Assembly (NCBI RefSeq): GCF_035046505.1
Contig: NC_089822.1
Coordinates: forward strand, 267,603,024 to 267,667,023
DNA from: Tiliqua scincoides
Lineage: Eukaryota; Chordata; Lepidosauria; Squamata; Scincidae
Direction of reading: 5' to 3'
Length of the DNA: 64,000 bases
Each line of letters opens with the position of its first letter. The stretch's first letter is position 1. Of this stretch, positions 35,993 through 48,913 are shown one piece after another. Below the pieces are notes generated by a model. The model made no database searches. It had not been told where the DNA came from and saw only the letters and a program-made list of their open reading frames with translations. A program made the translations under genes and the position numbers.

Positions 35993-36275
35993 CTGCTTTC
36001 TCCGTCTCCTGGATTCCTGCAGCCTACAGGAGAAAGCTTGGGCTAGGAACACTGCCTTGGGGCAGGTCTGAGGGTCACATTCCCCAAGCCAAGTTTGCAA
36101 GTCTAGTGGCAGGATAGCAAGGTTCTGCTCTGCTATGTAATGCTTGGTCCATTGTTTCTTGGAACCCCAGCATATTTTGGTGCCTTGCTCAAAGGAGGCC
36201 AAGTAGACCTCAGCCTCAGGACAGAGTGCAGCCTCCTCCAGCATCTCCTGGGAACTCACTTTCTCCAGAAAGCAC
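35993..36275 (-). pseudogene. Pseudogene B, SCAN-like exon, truncated
   Basis: Reads MLEEAALCPEAEVYLASFEQ and LAILPLDLQTWLGECD, TCPKAVFLAQAF. A deletion joins the acceptor of the start exon (TTTCTTTCTAG) directly to the middle of the SCAN-like exon. This loses the ATG, intron 2 and about 45 codons. The donor GT has become AT (35992-35991). Both changes confirm that B is dead. Confidence 0.8.
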
Positions 36276-36454
36276 TAGAAAGAAACAGAGTGGTCAAAAC
36301 CTGAGCTCCTGTCTGGGAAATAATAGAAAGAGGATCACAGAAAATGGCCAGTGGGAATTGAAGGGGTTCAGCAGCCTCTACAACAGAATCCCCTGCACCC
36401 ACACTGAGGAGAAGGCCAAAGGAAAGTTGTTTCAGCAGCCTTCCAGGTGTTCCC

Positions 36455-36745
36455 CAGCATGTAATTAATCTGTGGAACTCCTTGCCACAGGATGTAGTTA
36501 TGGCACCTGGTCTAGATGCCTTTAAAAGGGGATTGGATAGATTTAAGCAGGAAAGGTCCATCACTGGTTACAAGCCATGAGGTTCATGTACAATCTCCAG
36601 GTTTTAGAAGTAGACTACCTCCTACATGCCAGATGCAAGGGAGTGGAAATGAGATATAGGTATCTTGAGCACTCCCTGAGGCAGCTGGTGGGCCACTGTG
36701 AGATACAGGAAGATGGAGCAGATGAGCCCTTGGCTTGGTCCAGCA
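36455..36745 (+). mobile_element. Old CR1 3' fragment in B intron 1
   Basis: Same position and orientation as 10768-11075 and 53990-54290, hence older than the gene duplications. Confidence 0.75.
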
Positions 36746-36859
36746 CGGCTATTCTTAGGCTCCCCCAAAGAGCATCCCTTGATACACATCTCAAGACAGT
36801 CTCCCACTTCCTTACAAGTCCCTTATATTCTAAGGCACACAATGCCACAATCTTGCTGA

Positions 36860-39306
36860 AGATCAACCCATATCCATGTGAGAATTGCCCTGCTGGGTCA
36901 GAGCTGTGCTCCATCCACCCTGCTTTGCACAGTGACTGCCCAATGCCTCAAAGGAATGAATGGCAGAAGATGGGTGGAGCTCCCTCTCCCACTGTTGCCC
37001 CCCAACAACTGGAACTCAGAGGTAAACTGCCTGTGGAGCTGGAGGTTCCATTTTAACCCAAGATGGGGCCCCTCCTCTTTCCCTACAAGTGCTAAATCTT
37101 CTTAGACCCTTTAAGAGACATGCTTTGTCAAAAGTTGATTGATTCTCCTTTTGGGAGTCCAAGTGACACCTCCCACACCCTGCCTTGTTTTCATCACAGG
37201 GATCAAACACCTTGCAATAAGATGGCCCTTAGAGAGTTGAAACCAGCTGTTTTCAAGCCCTGTGCTGCAGCACACAGGGGAGCCGTGAGGCTGCCTCAGG
37301 TGTGCTGCAGGTCCAAGGAGTCAACCAGCAGCAGGAGGAGAAAAGGGGCAGCCCTGGAAGCACCTGCTGTTGCTGGTGCCTGCCCCAAGCGCTGATTGGA
37401 CAGCCAGCCTTGCAGCCAGGGAAGCCTGGAAGAGTTTCTGGCAGTGGGACAGTGGAGGGAGTGAGAGCCAGAAGGTGGAAGCAGGTATGGAGCCAGAAAC
37501 GGCTGGCTGGAAAAGGATCCTTGAGAGACACTTTTTCTTGCCTGCAGTGCCCCGAAGTGACCCTCCCTGCATTGCCTCCAAAGGCAAGGCTTTGGCAGGA
37601 AGGGCATGGGGCCACAATCCTATCCACACTTACCTAGGAGTAAGACCCATTAACTATAATGGGGCTTACTTCTGAGTAGACATTCAGAGGCTTGATCGCA
37701 CTCTTTCATTGAATACATGAGCAGGCAAGTGTTGCTTTTCTCTTCTCCCCCACCTCCTCCCCTCCTGCACACACATTCCCCCATCATATCTGCTGTTAAC
37801 CCCTCACTGACTGCCCCTCTTCTCCCTCTTCCCCACCTTCCAAAGTCCAGAATCAGTTGCCTCCCATTCTCTCTCCTTTCCCCAACCCAGTGAATCCTGC
37901 ACTTGTTTCAGCCACATCTCCTCACTGCCCCTCACCCCCCCATTTCTCCAGTATGTGCTCACTCACCTTTCTTTGCCACTTCCTGGCGCATGAGAGCATA
38001 TCAATTGATAACAAAGTGATCACATAATTCCAGAAACCACAAATACTTCCCTCTCCAAGCTTCTTGTGAATTTCTTCAATTGTCATGTAATGATCTACGG
38101 CTGCAATCCTATCCACACTTTTGTGAGAGTAAGCCCCATTGAACAAAGTAGGATTTACTTCTGAGTAGACCTGGTTAGACTTGGGCCCTCAATTTTTTAA
38201 TTATATTATTAATTTAATTAATTAAATGTAATTTAATATTTAATAATTTAAATACTAATTAAATAAACTGTAATATAATAGAATGTTGGTATCCTTCAGT
38301 CTCAGAAGACTCCGGTATCCTGTTCTGAATAGTGGTTCTGAAACAGAGTGTCCTCTCCAGTGCACAAAGCCTGGGTAAAGTAGATATGGAGGATAGACTG
38401 TTACCCATGCAGCAAATCCCCCCTCTTCACATCGCTGAAATGGTCCAATGGAAAGGCAGAAGCCAATACGGTTGGTTCCAGCAGAGTTGCAGGAGTTGCC
38501 AGAACGTGACTGTGTTCAGCCATGAACTGCCTCAGGGAATCCAGCTCCGGATTTTGCCTGGAGGTTGACTCCTGAAGCCTCTTCCATAACTGGATGTAGC
38601 CACAAGGCAGTGGAGGTTTGGGATCAGAGTTTTTCTTCTCTCAGATGAGTTGCCTTCCTAGGCTGACAAGTCCCATGTACCCAGTGGCTGTTTAGTCGCC
38701 TCTTATGATAAGTACAGCCAAACTGAGGGCCTATTCTTATCCCCCAGGGGTATGTAACATAATAATGTAATTAAAAACTAGTAGTGTGCCTGGACAACTT
38801 TAATGAACTTGTCAGTGTGCCGTGAGCTGAAAAAGGTTGAAAATGAAAACTGTCCAACAATTTTATGGGCTGAAGAGTCCACTCTGGGACTTCCTCTTCA
38901 GCTTTCACATTACCAGGTCCTGCCCTTCAGGAAAGAAGAAGGTTTCTTTGACTGCAGTCAAAAGAAAGAAATCTATTCTAGAACCCAGGCCCCATACACC
39001 CCTCCTCCAAACAGGCTAGCAAACACAGTGGAATTGCTGTCCAGTCCAAACTCTCAAGTAACCCCACATAGGCTGCTTTGAAGTCATTTCACTTCAATGC
39101 AAAGAATAAAGACAGTGCAGATTCCCCCCACCCCCGTTCTGCAGCTCTCAGGTGGAGCCCACAGCAAGGCAATTCTACACTTTGAACACAGAAACCACCA
39201 TCTCCTTCTTCCTCTTGCTTTGTCCAAGGTGGGAAAAAGGAGCTTCTCCATCTGCCTGCCTTGCTAGTCTCCTCTTTGGAGGTGCAAAATCTTTCCTTTC
39301 ACTCAC
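36860..39306. other. B intron 1 and inserted repeats, no gene
   Basis: 36860-37070 matches the gene A and C intron. 37250-37600 is GC-richer, with no conserved frame, and starts like a hAT end (CTGCAGCACACAGGGGAGC). MITE-like pieces with TTACTTCTGAGTAGAC lie at 37613-37690 and 38100-38190. 38285-38760 is an interspersed repeat starting TATCCTTCAGTCTCAGAAG and ending near GTCGCCTCTTATGATAAG, perhaps a LINE 3'UTR. 38790-38845 looks like a hAT end. Confidence 0.5.
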
Positions 39307-39484
39307 CCAAATCCCCACCAAGCTAAGACCAGCAGAAGGACCAGGATCCAGCCACACCCAGCTAGAGGAGAGAGCAGAGCTAAGCCAGTGCCTTTGATCA
39401 GCTCAAAGCCTTCCTCCTCTTAATAGAGTAGCAGAAGCCAGCTGTTTGTCATTGGGGTTTGCAAGGCCTCCTGGGAATAGTAGT
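39307..39484 (-). promoter_or_regulatory. Promoter/exon 1 of pseudogene B
   Basis: Same block as in gene A: the motif reads ACTACTATTCCCAG (39484-39471), one base off the ACTACAATTCCCAG form, with donor GTGAGTG after 39307. The changed base may weaken factor binding. Confidence 0.65.
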
Positions 39485-39974
39485 TCACCTGAAGAAGACA
39501 CCTGACCTGCATGGAGAAGCCCAACAGCCCCAAGTCAAGGAACCCAACAGCTCTCATAAGTTGAGAGACTTATGCACCCCATCTGTTGGAGGACCAAGCA
39601 AGGGGTGGAGGTAGTGATGGTGTTTGTGGGGCCAGTGGCGTAGCTAAGTCAATTGATATCCAGGGCCCATAAATTTTTTTCACCCCATATGACATAATTA
39701 ATTATTTATTAATCAATTATTATTTAGTTATTAATTATTCATTCACATTTTTATACCACCCTTCCTCTAAGCAGCTCAGGATTTGAAATGAATAATAATA
39801 ATGGCCAGAAAATAAATGCAGTGAATATTTCCCCAAAAGCAGTGGATGAAATTTTGCATCAAATGGTAGATAACATGATGGTATTAATCCTAAAAGCCAC
39901 AATTTCCAGAAATTTGTTCACTAGGGTGTCACCCCCCCCCCCCCAAGATTGTCTGAGTGAACTGTTTTGAGTTA

Positions 39975-40320
39975 AGGCAGTGGTTCTCAAACTTTTAATG
40001 CTGGGACCCACTTTTTAGAATGACAATCTGTCCAGGACCCATTGGAAGTGATGTCATGGCTGGAAGTGACATCATCAAGCATAATAAAATAAATAATGAT
40101 AACTAATTAAATTAAAGAAAAACAAATAATTAAATAAGGAGAAGCCAGCCCTGTTCCACCAAGTGAATTTTCTCTGTAACCTGCCTGCAAGAACACCCCC
40201 TCACATACACAAAAACAGCAGTGAGATTTTCAGCCCCCCTCCCCCATTCCATGTAAGTTCTTATATTTCAAACATAGCACTATCAGGACCCACCTGTCTT
40301 TTCAAGTCTAAAAACAAATA
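39975..40320 (+). mobile_element. hAT-like fragment
   Basis: Begins CAGTGGTTCTCAAACTTTTA followed by GGGACCCACTTTTTAGAATG, a well-known hAT end in reptiles. The right end is not clear. Confidence 0.5.
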
Positions 40321-40524
40321 AAATGGGCCTTACCAGCTGAAGTCTGTTTTATTCTTTGGGGGGTTGCTGCTGTCTGGAGCATTTGTGGATGCAGGTGTTC
40401 CTGTAGGAGAGGATCCTGTGAACCCCCTTCACCTCTCACTGGCCACTTCTTGGTGCTTTTTCTCTAACAGGAGCTCAATGTGGCAATCTTGACCACCCTT
40501 TGTTTCTTTCTAGAGCTTTCTGCA

Positions 40525-41006
40525 CATTGGTGTTACTTTAGTGAGGTGTTCCATGGAGTAGCAAAACCCTACAGTCCTCCCACTAGAGAAGAGACCAGTA
40601 AGAACTGGAGATGCATCCCATGTCCTGCAGCCCAGGCGTACTGGTGAATTCCCTCCACAGACTGAAGAGGTGAACAAGGACCCTGTTGCCGGATGGGCAG
40701 AGAGATGGGAAGCCTATTGGCAGGAGTTCCTGGAGATAGTGAGGTTCCAGGAGGTGCTGGAAGAGGCTGCAATCTGCTGTGAGGCTGAAGTCTTGTTGTC
40801 TTCCTACAAGCAACAGACAAAAACCTGCAGGGGTCCCTAGGAAGAGTGGGCCAAGAAGCACACAACACAGCTGACCCCTTGCTATCCTCCCACTGGAGTT
40901 GCAGACCTAGCTTGAGGAATGTGGCCCGCAGACCTGGTCCGAGGCAGAGGCCCTGGCCAAAGCTTCCTTGTGGAGGCAGCAGGAGTCCTGGAGACAGGGA
41001 AAGCAG
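40525..41006 (+). pseudogene. Pseudogene F: start exon fused to SCAN-like exon
   Basis: Acceptor TTTCTTTCTAG, then the start exon with ATG GAG TAG at the start-codon position (stop at codon 3). The start-exon donor has mutated (GT to GC). A deletion has removed most of intron 2, so the start-exon donor region runs into the SCAN-like exon (GWAERWEAYWQEFLE-like reading; LLSSYKQQTKTCRG). Several stops and frame changes follow. The SCAN-like exon donor (AAGCAG|GTGAGC, 41006) is still good. Plus strand, opposite to B. Confidence 0.8.
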
Positions 41007-41960
41007 GTGAGCAGTATCCCTTGCTCATTGACCAGTGCCACAGTGGTTGCTGCCTCTGTCCACCTGTTACAGGCTGGGGGTTGGATGACCTTGTGGGCCA
41101 CTTCAAACTCTAGGATTCCATTAGTGGAACTCTCAGATGTCATTGCCTGGGTCAAGTGGTGTCTCCCTTGTCACTAGTGTTTGCCTGAAGGAATCTTCAT
41201 CAATTTCTTACTGCTCACAGGTCAGGTAATTTATGTGTGTATGTGCATACATGTGTGTATGTGCAATATCTATATATTGTTAGCAAGACTTATAAAAATT
41301 GGAATGCCTGAAATGTGTGGCCGTTCGTGACAAAGTGTTGTCTGAAGGGGCTTCCATTGTTCCTCTGTCTTCAAGCTGTCACAGTCCCCTCATTCATTTA
41401 TAGCAGCCCCGGCCCATAAATGAGGCCACCTGATGTTGGTTGCATCAGCAGGAAAAGATGAGGGGGCCAAGTGGGAGCCAACTTGGGGTGCTTTTCACCC
41501 CAAGTCTGCTGGCACCGCCTCATGCTGCCAATGCAAGCCTCAACTGTCACCTTCCCGCTCACTAGAGCGAGAAGCAGGTCATTCCTCTCCTTATTGGTGT
41601 CCTCAAGCACTAGTGTGAAACCTGGATGTGTGGGACATCCAGTTTCAGTGACAGGAAGTCCTGCATGTCCAAGTTTCACGCCAGCGTGTGAGGATCACAG
41701 TGAGGGCTTTGCTTGTTCTTGTAGCACAGAGGTGGTAGTCCTCAGTTGGAGTCAAATGTTCACCCTTGGGCAGGTCTGTATGGAAGCAAGTTGTCCAGGT
41801 ACCCAGGTCCAAATGGCTGAGGCCAGCCTCATGCTGGTTCGTCTCTTGCAGCCTTGCTCATTTGGGAACCCGAGTACCAGAGTCCTGCTTCCATATGAAC
41901 CTGCCTGTGGATTAACATCTGGGGCATTGTATAGTCGGGTGTATTTGACAAGATTAGAGT
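41007..41960 (+). pseudogene. Pseudogene F, intron remnant
   Basis: Matches the gene A intron between SCAN-like and linker exons (complement of about 8490-9460), including GCCTGAAATGTGTGG at 41307. The match stops near 41950; no linker or finger exon follows. Confidence 0.7.
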
Positions 41961-42164
41961 AGGTTACTCTGGCCGGGGCCCTTGAGAGACCCTGAAGTGT
42001 GGGGTCAAATTGGGAGCAGGTGTTTTAATTGGCTTAAAATGGGCAAGGGTCTTAACACACAAAATCTACTGTTCCAGCTAGATTTAGATGCTGCCATCCA
42101 GCATCCAAGTTCCATTTGTTGCATTCCCCTTGTGACACTTGAGCATGTTAGATTCAATTCTGGA

Positions 42165-42904
42165 CAGGTTACAAGTCATGCGAGGTATGTGCAAGTGCCT
42201 GTTTTGAGAGGTAGGTTACTTCAGAGTGCCAGCTACGGGGAGGGCACCAGGACGCAGATTGTGTCTTAAGAACATAAGAACAGCCCCACTGGATCAGGCC
42301 ATAGGCCCATCTAGTCCAGCTTCCTGTATCTCACAGCAGCCCACCAAATGCCCCAGGGAGCACACCAGATAACAAGTGACCTCATCCTGGTGCCCTCCCT
42401 TGCATCTGGCCTTCTGACATAGCCCATTTCTAAAATCAGGAAGTTGCACATACACATCATGGCTTGTACCCCATAATGGATTTTTCCTCCAGAAACTTGT
42501 CCAATCCCCTTTTAAAGGCGTCCAGGCCAGACACCATCACCACATCCTGTGGCAAGGAGTTCCACAGACCAACCACACGCTGAGTAAAGAAATATTTTCT
42601 TTTGTCTGTTCTAACTCTCCCAACCCTCAATTTTAGTGGGTGTCCCTTGGCTCTGGGGTTATGTGAGAGTGTAAAGAGCGTCTCTCTATTCTCTCTGTCC
42701 ATCCCCTGCATGATTTTGTATCTCTCAGTCATGTCCCCCCTCAGGCGCCTCTTTTCTTGGCTGAAGAGGCCCAAACGCCGTAGCCTTTCCTCATAAGGAA
42801 GGTGCCCCAGCCCTGTAATCATCTTAGTTGCTCTCTTTTGCACCTTTTCCATTTCCACTGTGTCTTTTTTGAGATGCGGCCACCAGAACTGGACACAATA
42901 CTGG
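42165..42904 (-). mobile_element. CR1 3' ends, head to head
   Basis: 42165-42265 is a short plus-strand CR1 fragment. 42266-42904 is a minus-strand copy with intact tail and boxes (KRATKMITGLGHLPYEERL, LWNSLPQDVVMV). It serves as the uninterrupted reference for the split copy at 11283. Confidence 0.85.
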
Positions 42905-43105
42905 ACAGGCTGGCTGGCGTTCTTTCTTTTTATATGAAAATCCACGGGGTTTGTTTGTTTGTTTTTAGATTTTTTAATTATTGTAAATTGTTTTTAATAA
43001 TTGTTTTTAATGTTGTATTTTTAAAATGTTATGAGCCGCCTTGTGTGCCCGTTGGGCAAAAAGGCGGGGTATAAATTAATAAAATAAAATAATAATAATA
43101 ATAAT
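42905..43105 (+). mobile_element. L2 3'UTR insertion
   Basis: Same 3' end as 4221-4407 (GCCGCCTTGTGTGCCCGTTG, then AATAAAATAAAATAATAAT). It cuts into the CR1 after CACAATACT. Confidence 0.8.
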
Positions 43106-43612
43106 AATACTCCATCTGTGTTGTGTCAGAGGGTCCTCTTCACAGGACTCTCCCCCACCCCTCCAACTGCTCTACAGGACAGGTAACTATCTTGTGCCTG
43201 GAACTCTTTCCCCTCTTCCCCCTCCTTTTTCTCCCCTTCTCTCCCCATCTTTAGTTAGCAGTTGGGGTTTGGCAGATCAGGGACCCCTAAAATCCTTCCC
43301 TACAACCATTCCTTTTTCTAATTTCCTTGGATGCACCAAACACTCTTTACACGCAACCAACATGAAAGTTAGGTACACTGGATTCAAGTACTAGGACCAA
43401 GAAACATACACTTATCATTTCTCCATGTGCATTATGTTTATCTTTGTGGTTTTGTAATAAAACTATAATCTTTTATTAAAATTATCTTTCTCTCAGTCTC
43501 CTCTTTAAGCAAAAGGAAATTTCCCTTCATTACATTGTCATGTTATCCAGCCTACGATCCTAAGGTTCCAATAAGGGCAGTGTAATTATTCTCCCCCCCC
43601 CCCAAAAAAAAA
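43106..43612. other. Unassigned insertion between CR1 pieces
   Basis: No gene. A TTTTGTAATAAAACT signal and pyrimidine-rich stretches give it an LTR-like look, but no matching second end is seen. A poly-C/poly-A run lies at 43590-43610. Confidence 0.35.
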
Positions 43613-44560
43613 CAGCCCTTTTGGTAACAGTCCCCTGGTTCTGGTGTTATGTGAGAGTGTAAAGAGCATCTCTCTATCCACTTTATCCTTCCCATGCATA
43701 ATTTTGTACGTCTCAATCATGTCCCCCCTCAGGCGCCTCTTTTCTTGGCTGAAGAGTCCCAAACGCCGTAGCCTTTCCTCATAAGGAAGGTGCCCCTGCC
43801 CAGTAATCATCTTAGTCACTCTCTTTTGCACCTTTTCCATTTCCACTGTGTCTTTTTTGAGATGTGGCTACCAGAACTGGACACAATACTCCAGGTGTGG
43901 TCTTACCATCAATTTGTACAACGGCATTATAATATTAGCCGTTTTGTTCTCAATACCTTTTCTAATGATCCCAAGCATAGAATTCGCCTTCTTTACTGAC
44001 GCTGCACATTGGGTCGACACTTTCATTGACCTGTCCACCACCACCCCATGATCTCTCTCCTGATCTGTCACACACAGCTCAGAACCCATCAGCCTATATG
44101 TGAAGTTTTGATTTTTTTGCCCCAATGTGCATGACTTTACACTTACTGACATTGAAGCGCATCTACCATTTTGCTGTCCATTCTGCCAGTCTGGAGAGAT
44201 CCTTCTGGAGCTCATCACAATCACTTCTGGTCTTCACCACTTGGAAAGGCCACCTCACTGCTCACCCCTGTCTCCCGGTCATTTATGAAGAGGTTGAAAA
44301 GCACCGGTCCCAGGACAGATCCTTGGGGCACACCGCTTTTCACCTCTCTCCATTGTGAAAATTGCCCATTGACACCCACTCTCTGTTTCCTGGTCTTCAA
44401 GCAGGTCTCAATGCAGGAGAGGACCTGCCCTCTAATTCCCTGACTGTGGAGATTTTTGGTAGCCTTTGTTGAGGGACCGCGTCGAACGCCTTCTCAAAGG
44501 CTAGATATATCATGTGCCTCCTCAATTCAGGCAGGCAGAGGAAGGAAGGAGTCCTGTCCC
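43613..44560 (-). mobile_element. CR1 LINE, longer RT fragment
   Basis: Minus strand: [10 protein letters not shown]-like reading near 44500, an LGPVLF-like region near 44310, then GSELCVTDQERDHGVVVD and SMLGIIRKGIENKTANIIMP. Broken by frame changes near 44230 and 44400. Confidence 0.8.
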
Positions 44561-44562
44561 TC

Positions 44563-44800
44563 ATAAGAACTTAAGAACAGCCCGACAGGATCAGGCCTAG
44601 GCCCATCTAGTCCAGCTTCCTCTATCTCACAGTAGCCCACCAAATGCCCCAGGGAGCACACAAGACAGCAGACACAACCTGCGTCCTGGTGCCCTCCCCT
44701 TACAATCAGAGGAAGCCTGCCTCTAAATCCAAGAGCTTGCACATACCTACTATGAATTGTAACCTGTGATAAACTTTTCCTCCAGAAATTTGTGCTGGTG
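44563..44800 (-). mobile_element. CR1 3' end
   Basis: Starts with AAGAACTTAAGAACAGCCC and holds GGCCCATCTAGTCCAGCTTC. Ends at TTTTCCTCCAGAAATTTGTG. Confidence 0.8.
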
Positions 44801-45125
<325 letters not shown>

Positions 45126-45890
45126 ATTGAAGTAAGGCAAGGGTCTCTAAACATTTAGGCCAGGGGGCCACGTCAAATATCTGGCATGGCGTTGAGGGCC
45201 GGGAAAAAATAAATTTTAAATATAAAATTTAAATGAATATATTAAGACCTTCAGATGGCCCAAAAACATCACTTCTGGTTTTTCAGGTTTTTAGGCCTTT
45301 AGAAGGCATTCTGAGGGGAGGGAAGGCACCAGCAGGGTGAAACACAGGGAATCATGGGGAAGCTGTAAATATTGAACAGAGGTGGGACTACCCAGCAGTA
45401 GCATAGCTAGAGGGGGTGAGCAGGTAAGAATTGCAGGTGCTGCAGTGCACTATGAAAGCACCACCCACTTGCCCTAAGAACTATTACCCTGCATGGCTCC
45501 ACCGGAGAGTGGGAGAGGCCATGAACATTGGCACGTTGTGGCACCTGCAATGCTTTTCCTGCTATTCTACTACCCCCAGTGTGTACAACAGGCTGCAGAC
45601 CCAGAACCCTTCCCAGGTCTCAGAGTAGCCAATAAGGTTCGTGTCTCTGAACAGCTCACATCAGAACCATCAAAGTTCAAGATCAGGTACATTTAAGCAC
45701 AGAAATGTTTCCTATCCAAAATGAACATCATTCTCAAGTGAATCATTCTCCATTTCATGCCAGCTCTTGATGTCTGGGTGAACTTCTGCACATTACAGGG
45801 ACAAACTGCAGGTTACATTAAAATTGTTCTAAGTTACTTAGCAGCACTGAGATTTCTTGGGCAATAAAGAGACGTGGAGGAAAACACAAA
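45126..45890 (-). other. Duplicated flank downstream of gene C
   Basis: 45340-45890 repeats the gene A flank at 4740-5273. 45140-45330 has a GGGGGCCACGTCAAATATCT hAT-like look and no gene. Confidence 0.55.
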
Positions 45891-45896
45891 TTTATT
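45891..45896 (-). terminator. Poly(A) signal of gene C
   Basis: AATAAA on the minus strand, about 665 bases past the stop, in the same context as gene A. Confidence 0.75.
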
Positions 45897-46557
45897 AGAA
45901 AGCAGAGACATTAAGATTAGCAATTACCAGATAAAATGTGTATCTCACAATTACTCCTATTAATTTCTAAGGTAAAATATTTCTATCCCAGATTTTAAAA
46001 ATGTCCAGCGCAGCTTGAAACCTGGTTTGGACAGAACACAATGTCAAAAACACAACCTGCATTTCTACTGATTAGAAAGACTTTTGTTTCCCTGTCAAAG
46101 AGGAGAATTCAAATTTCACCCACTGTCAGATTTCCTTAGGATCTAATCCAGCCCAGATATCAGCAGAGCCTGCACTGGGCCATCTTTGCACAGCAGGACT
46201 TCTGTGAGGAGCCTCTCTGGCTGCAGCTGCACAGTGGAAATGCCAAAATCTTTCTGGTTTCCTCCTAGAAGGAATAAAAGGGCAATTGGAGCACACAAAC
46301 CAATGAAACAACAGCTGAAACATCCCATGAAGAACTCAGGCACTGGAAACCATTAGGCTGCAAGTTCCATACAGGATAACCATTTCGCCTGTGTAGCTAC
46401 CTTGAGAGCTTCAGAAATGCAGGTCCCCAGATTGATCAGGGTATTGGGAGTTTCCAACAGGATTTGCACCACTCTGTGGGTTCTTTAAAAGAGAGGAAGG
46501 AATTGCTGTGCTTGAAACTGTACCCATGTCCCAAGCAGTCATGTGGCATCTTCTGCA

Positions 46558-48879
46558 TTATTCAAGGCTGGATTCCTCCCCCAAGCTCTTGCTACAGCAT
46601 GGGACACTCTCCCCCTGCTCAGTGTGACTTCTTTCATGTAGTTCAAGGCTTTCACTGCAGCTGAAGGTCTTTTCACACTTGGAGCATTTATATATTTTCA
46701 AACATGTGTGAATATTTTCATGATATTTAAGGCTTTTTCTGTGCTTGAAGCTTTTTCCACACTCTGAACACGTATAAGTTTTCTCTCCTGTGTGAATCTT
46801 CTGATGCTTTGTAAGGGTTGTGATGTGCCTGAAGATCTTATCACACACAGAACATTTATGAGGATAGTCTCCTGTGTGGATTCTTTGATGTACAGTAAGG
46901 TGAGTTTTCTGCCTGAAGCTCTTATGACACACAGAACATTCAAAAGGTTTGTCTCCTTTGTGGATTCTCTGATGTACAATAAGGTGTGTTTTCTGCCTAA
47001 AGGTCTTGTCACAGTCAGGGCATTCATAGGGCTTCTTTTCTATGTGAATGTTCTCATGTACTTTAAGGTTGCCTTTGGAGGTGAAGCTCTTATCACAAAC
47101 CGAACATTTATAGGATGGTTTGGACTCTCCTGTGTGGATTCTTTGATGTTCTTTGAGATGTGTTTTCCGGGTAAAGCTCTTTTCACAGTCCGTACATGAA
47201 TAATGTTTCTCTCCCGTGTGACTGTTTTGATGACTTTCAAGGGCCTGTTCATACCTGAAGGTCCTTCCACACTCAGAACATTTATATGGCTTCTCTATGT
47301 GAGTGTTTTGATGACTTTCAAGGGTGTTTTTGTGCCTGAAGGTCTTTCCACACTCTGAACACTTATAAGGTTTCTCTCCTGTGTGAATCTTCTGATGCTT
47401 TGTAAGGGTTGTGATGTGCCTGAAGATCTTATCACACACAGAACATTTATGAGGATAGTCCCCTGTGTGGATTCTTTGATGTACAGTAAGGTGAGTTTTC
47501 TGCCTGAAGCTCTTATGACACACAGAACATTGAAACGGTTTGTCTCCCTTGTGGATTAGTCGATGTACAATAAGGTGTGCTTTCTGCCTGAAGGTCTTGT
47601 CACAGTCAGAGCATTCATAGGGCTTCTTTTCTTTGTGAATGTTCTCATGTACTTTAAGGTTGCCTTTGGAGTTGTAGCTCTTATCACAAACAGAACATTT
47701 ATAGAGATTGTCTCCTGTATGGATTCTTCTATGTGCAATAAGGTATTCTTTCCGCGTAAAGCTCCTGTCGCAGTCCTTACATGAATAACGTTTCTCTCCT
47801 GTATGAGTGTTTTGATGTCTTTCAAGGGAGCGTTTGTGCCTTAAGGTCTTTCCACACTGGGAACATTTATAAGTTTTCTCTGCTGTGTGAATTTTTTCAT
47901 GTATTATAAGAGCTTTTTTCTGGCTGAAGGTCTTTCCACACTCAGAACATTTATAAAGTTTGTCTCCAATATGGACTCTTAGATGTCTCTTCAAACTTGA
48001 TCTGTAAGAAAAGCTTCTGTTGCATTGGGGGCATTTGTAGGACTTCTCTCCTATGTGTGTTCTTTGATGCAAAATGAGGTTGTGACTCTGAGTAAAGCCC
48101 TTTCCACACTCAGAACATTTATATGGTTTGTCTCCTGTATGGATTCTTAGATGTCTCCTTAAAACTGAGTCATCAGCAAAGCTGCTGCTACAGTGAGGGC
48201 ATTCGTATGGCTTCTCTCCTGTGTGTGTTCTTTGATGCACACTGAGGTGGCCTCTCCGAGCAAAGCTCTTTCCACACTCCAAACATATGTATGGTTTTTT
48301 CCCTGTGCCAGGTGTTCCACATGAAGTGCTGCTCTGACTGGAGCTCTCCTCAAGCATCAAGGTTTTGTTGAGCTTTCCCTCTGTGGAGATGCTGCCAGGA
48401 CACTCACTCCCCCTCTCTTCTGTCTGTTTCTCTTGTTCCTGGAGGGCTCCTCCCAGACAAGGAATCAATTTCTCCATCTTTTCATCTGGGGGGTTTCCCT
48501 CTTGCCTCCTTGGGCTTTCCAAACCCTGAAGGGTCTCTTCTTCCTCTCTTTCCAACAGCATCCCAGGTGGGTGCCTCTCATTTTTGCAGTCCATCGTATG
48601 CCCTGCAGGAAAGACACTTGGTAAGAGTCCAAGGGGAAACACAGCCCCTCCAGAGTTATGCACATGGATTTCTTTCCCTTTGTCCAATGCATATCCTCCC
48701 CCACCTCTGGCAGCCCAATTATAAGTAATTCCCACTTCACAACGCTGCAGCGTAGGGTCAGCTTTTGTTGTATCCCATGGAACATTTTTTTGCCACTGGA
48801 GGACTCTTTTTCCCTTGCCCCACAGTCACCCTCAGCAGGTGCCATGGATCAGCATGGACCTCTACCAATTAAAGTTCAT

Positions 48880-48913
<34 letters not shown>

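Noticed and set aside
37253-37675. Cluster of frames of 100-124 codons in a GC-richer patch
   Set aside because: Open on both strands in several frames, no domain, and bordered by hAT- and MITE-like ends.
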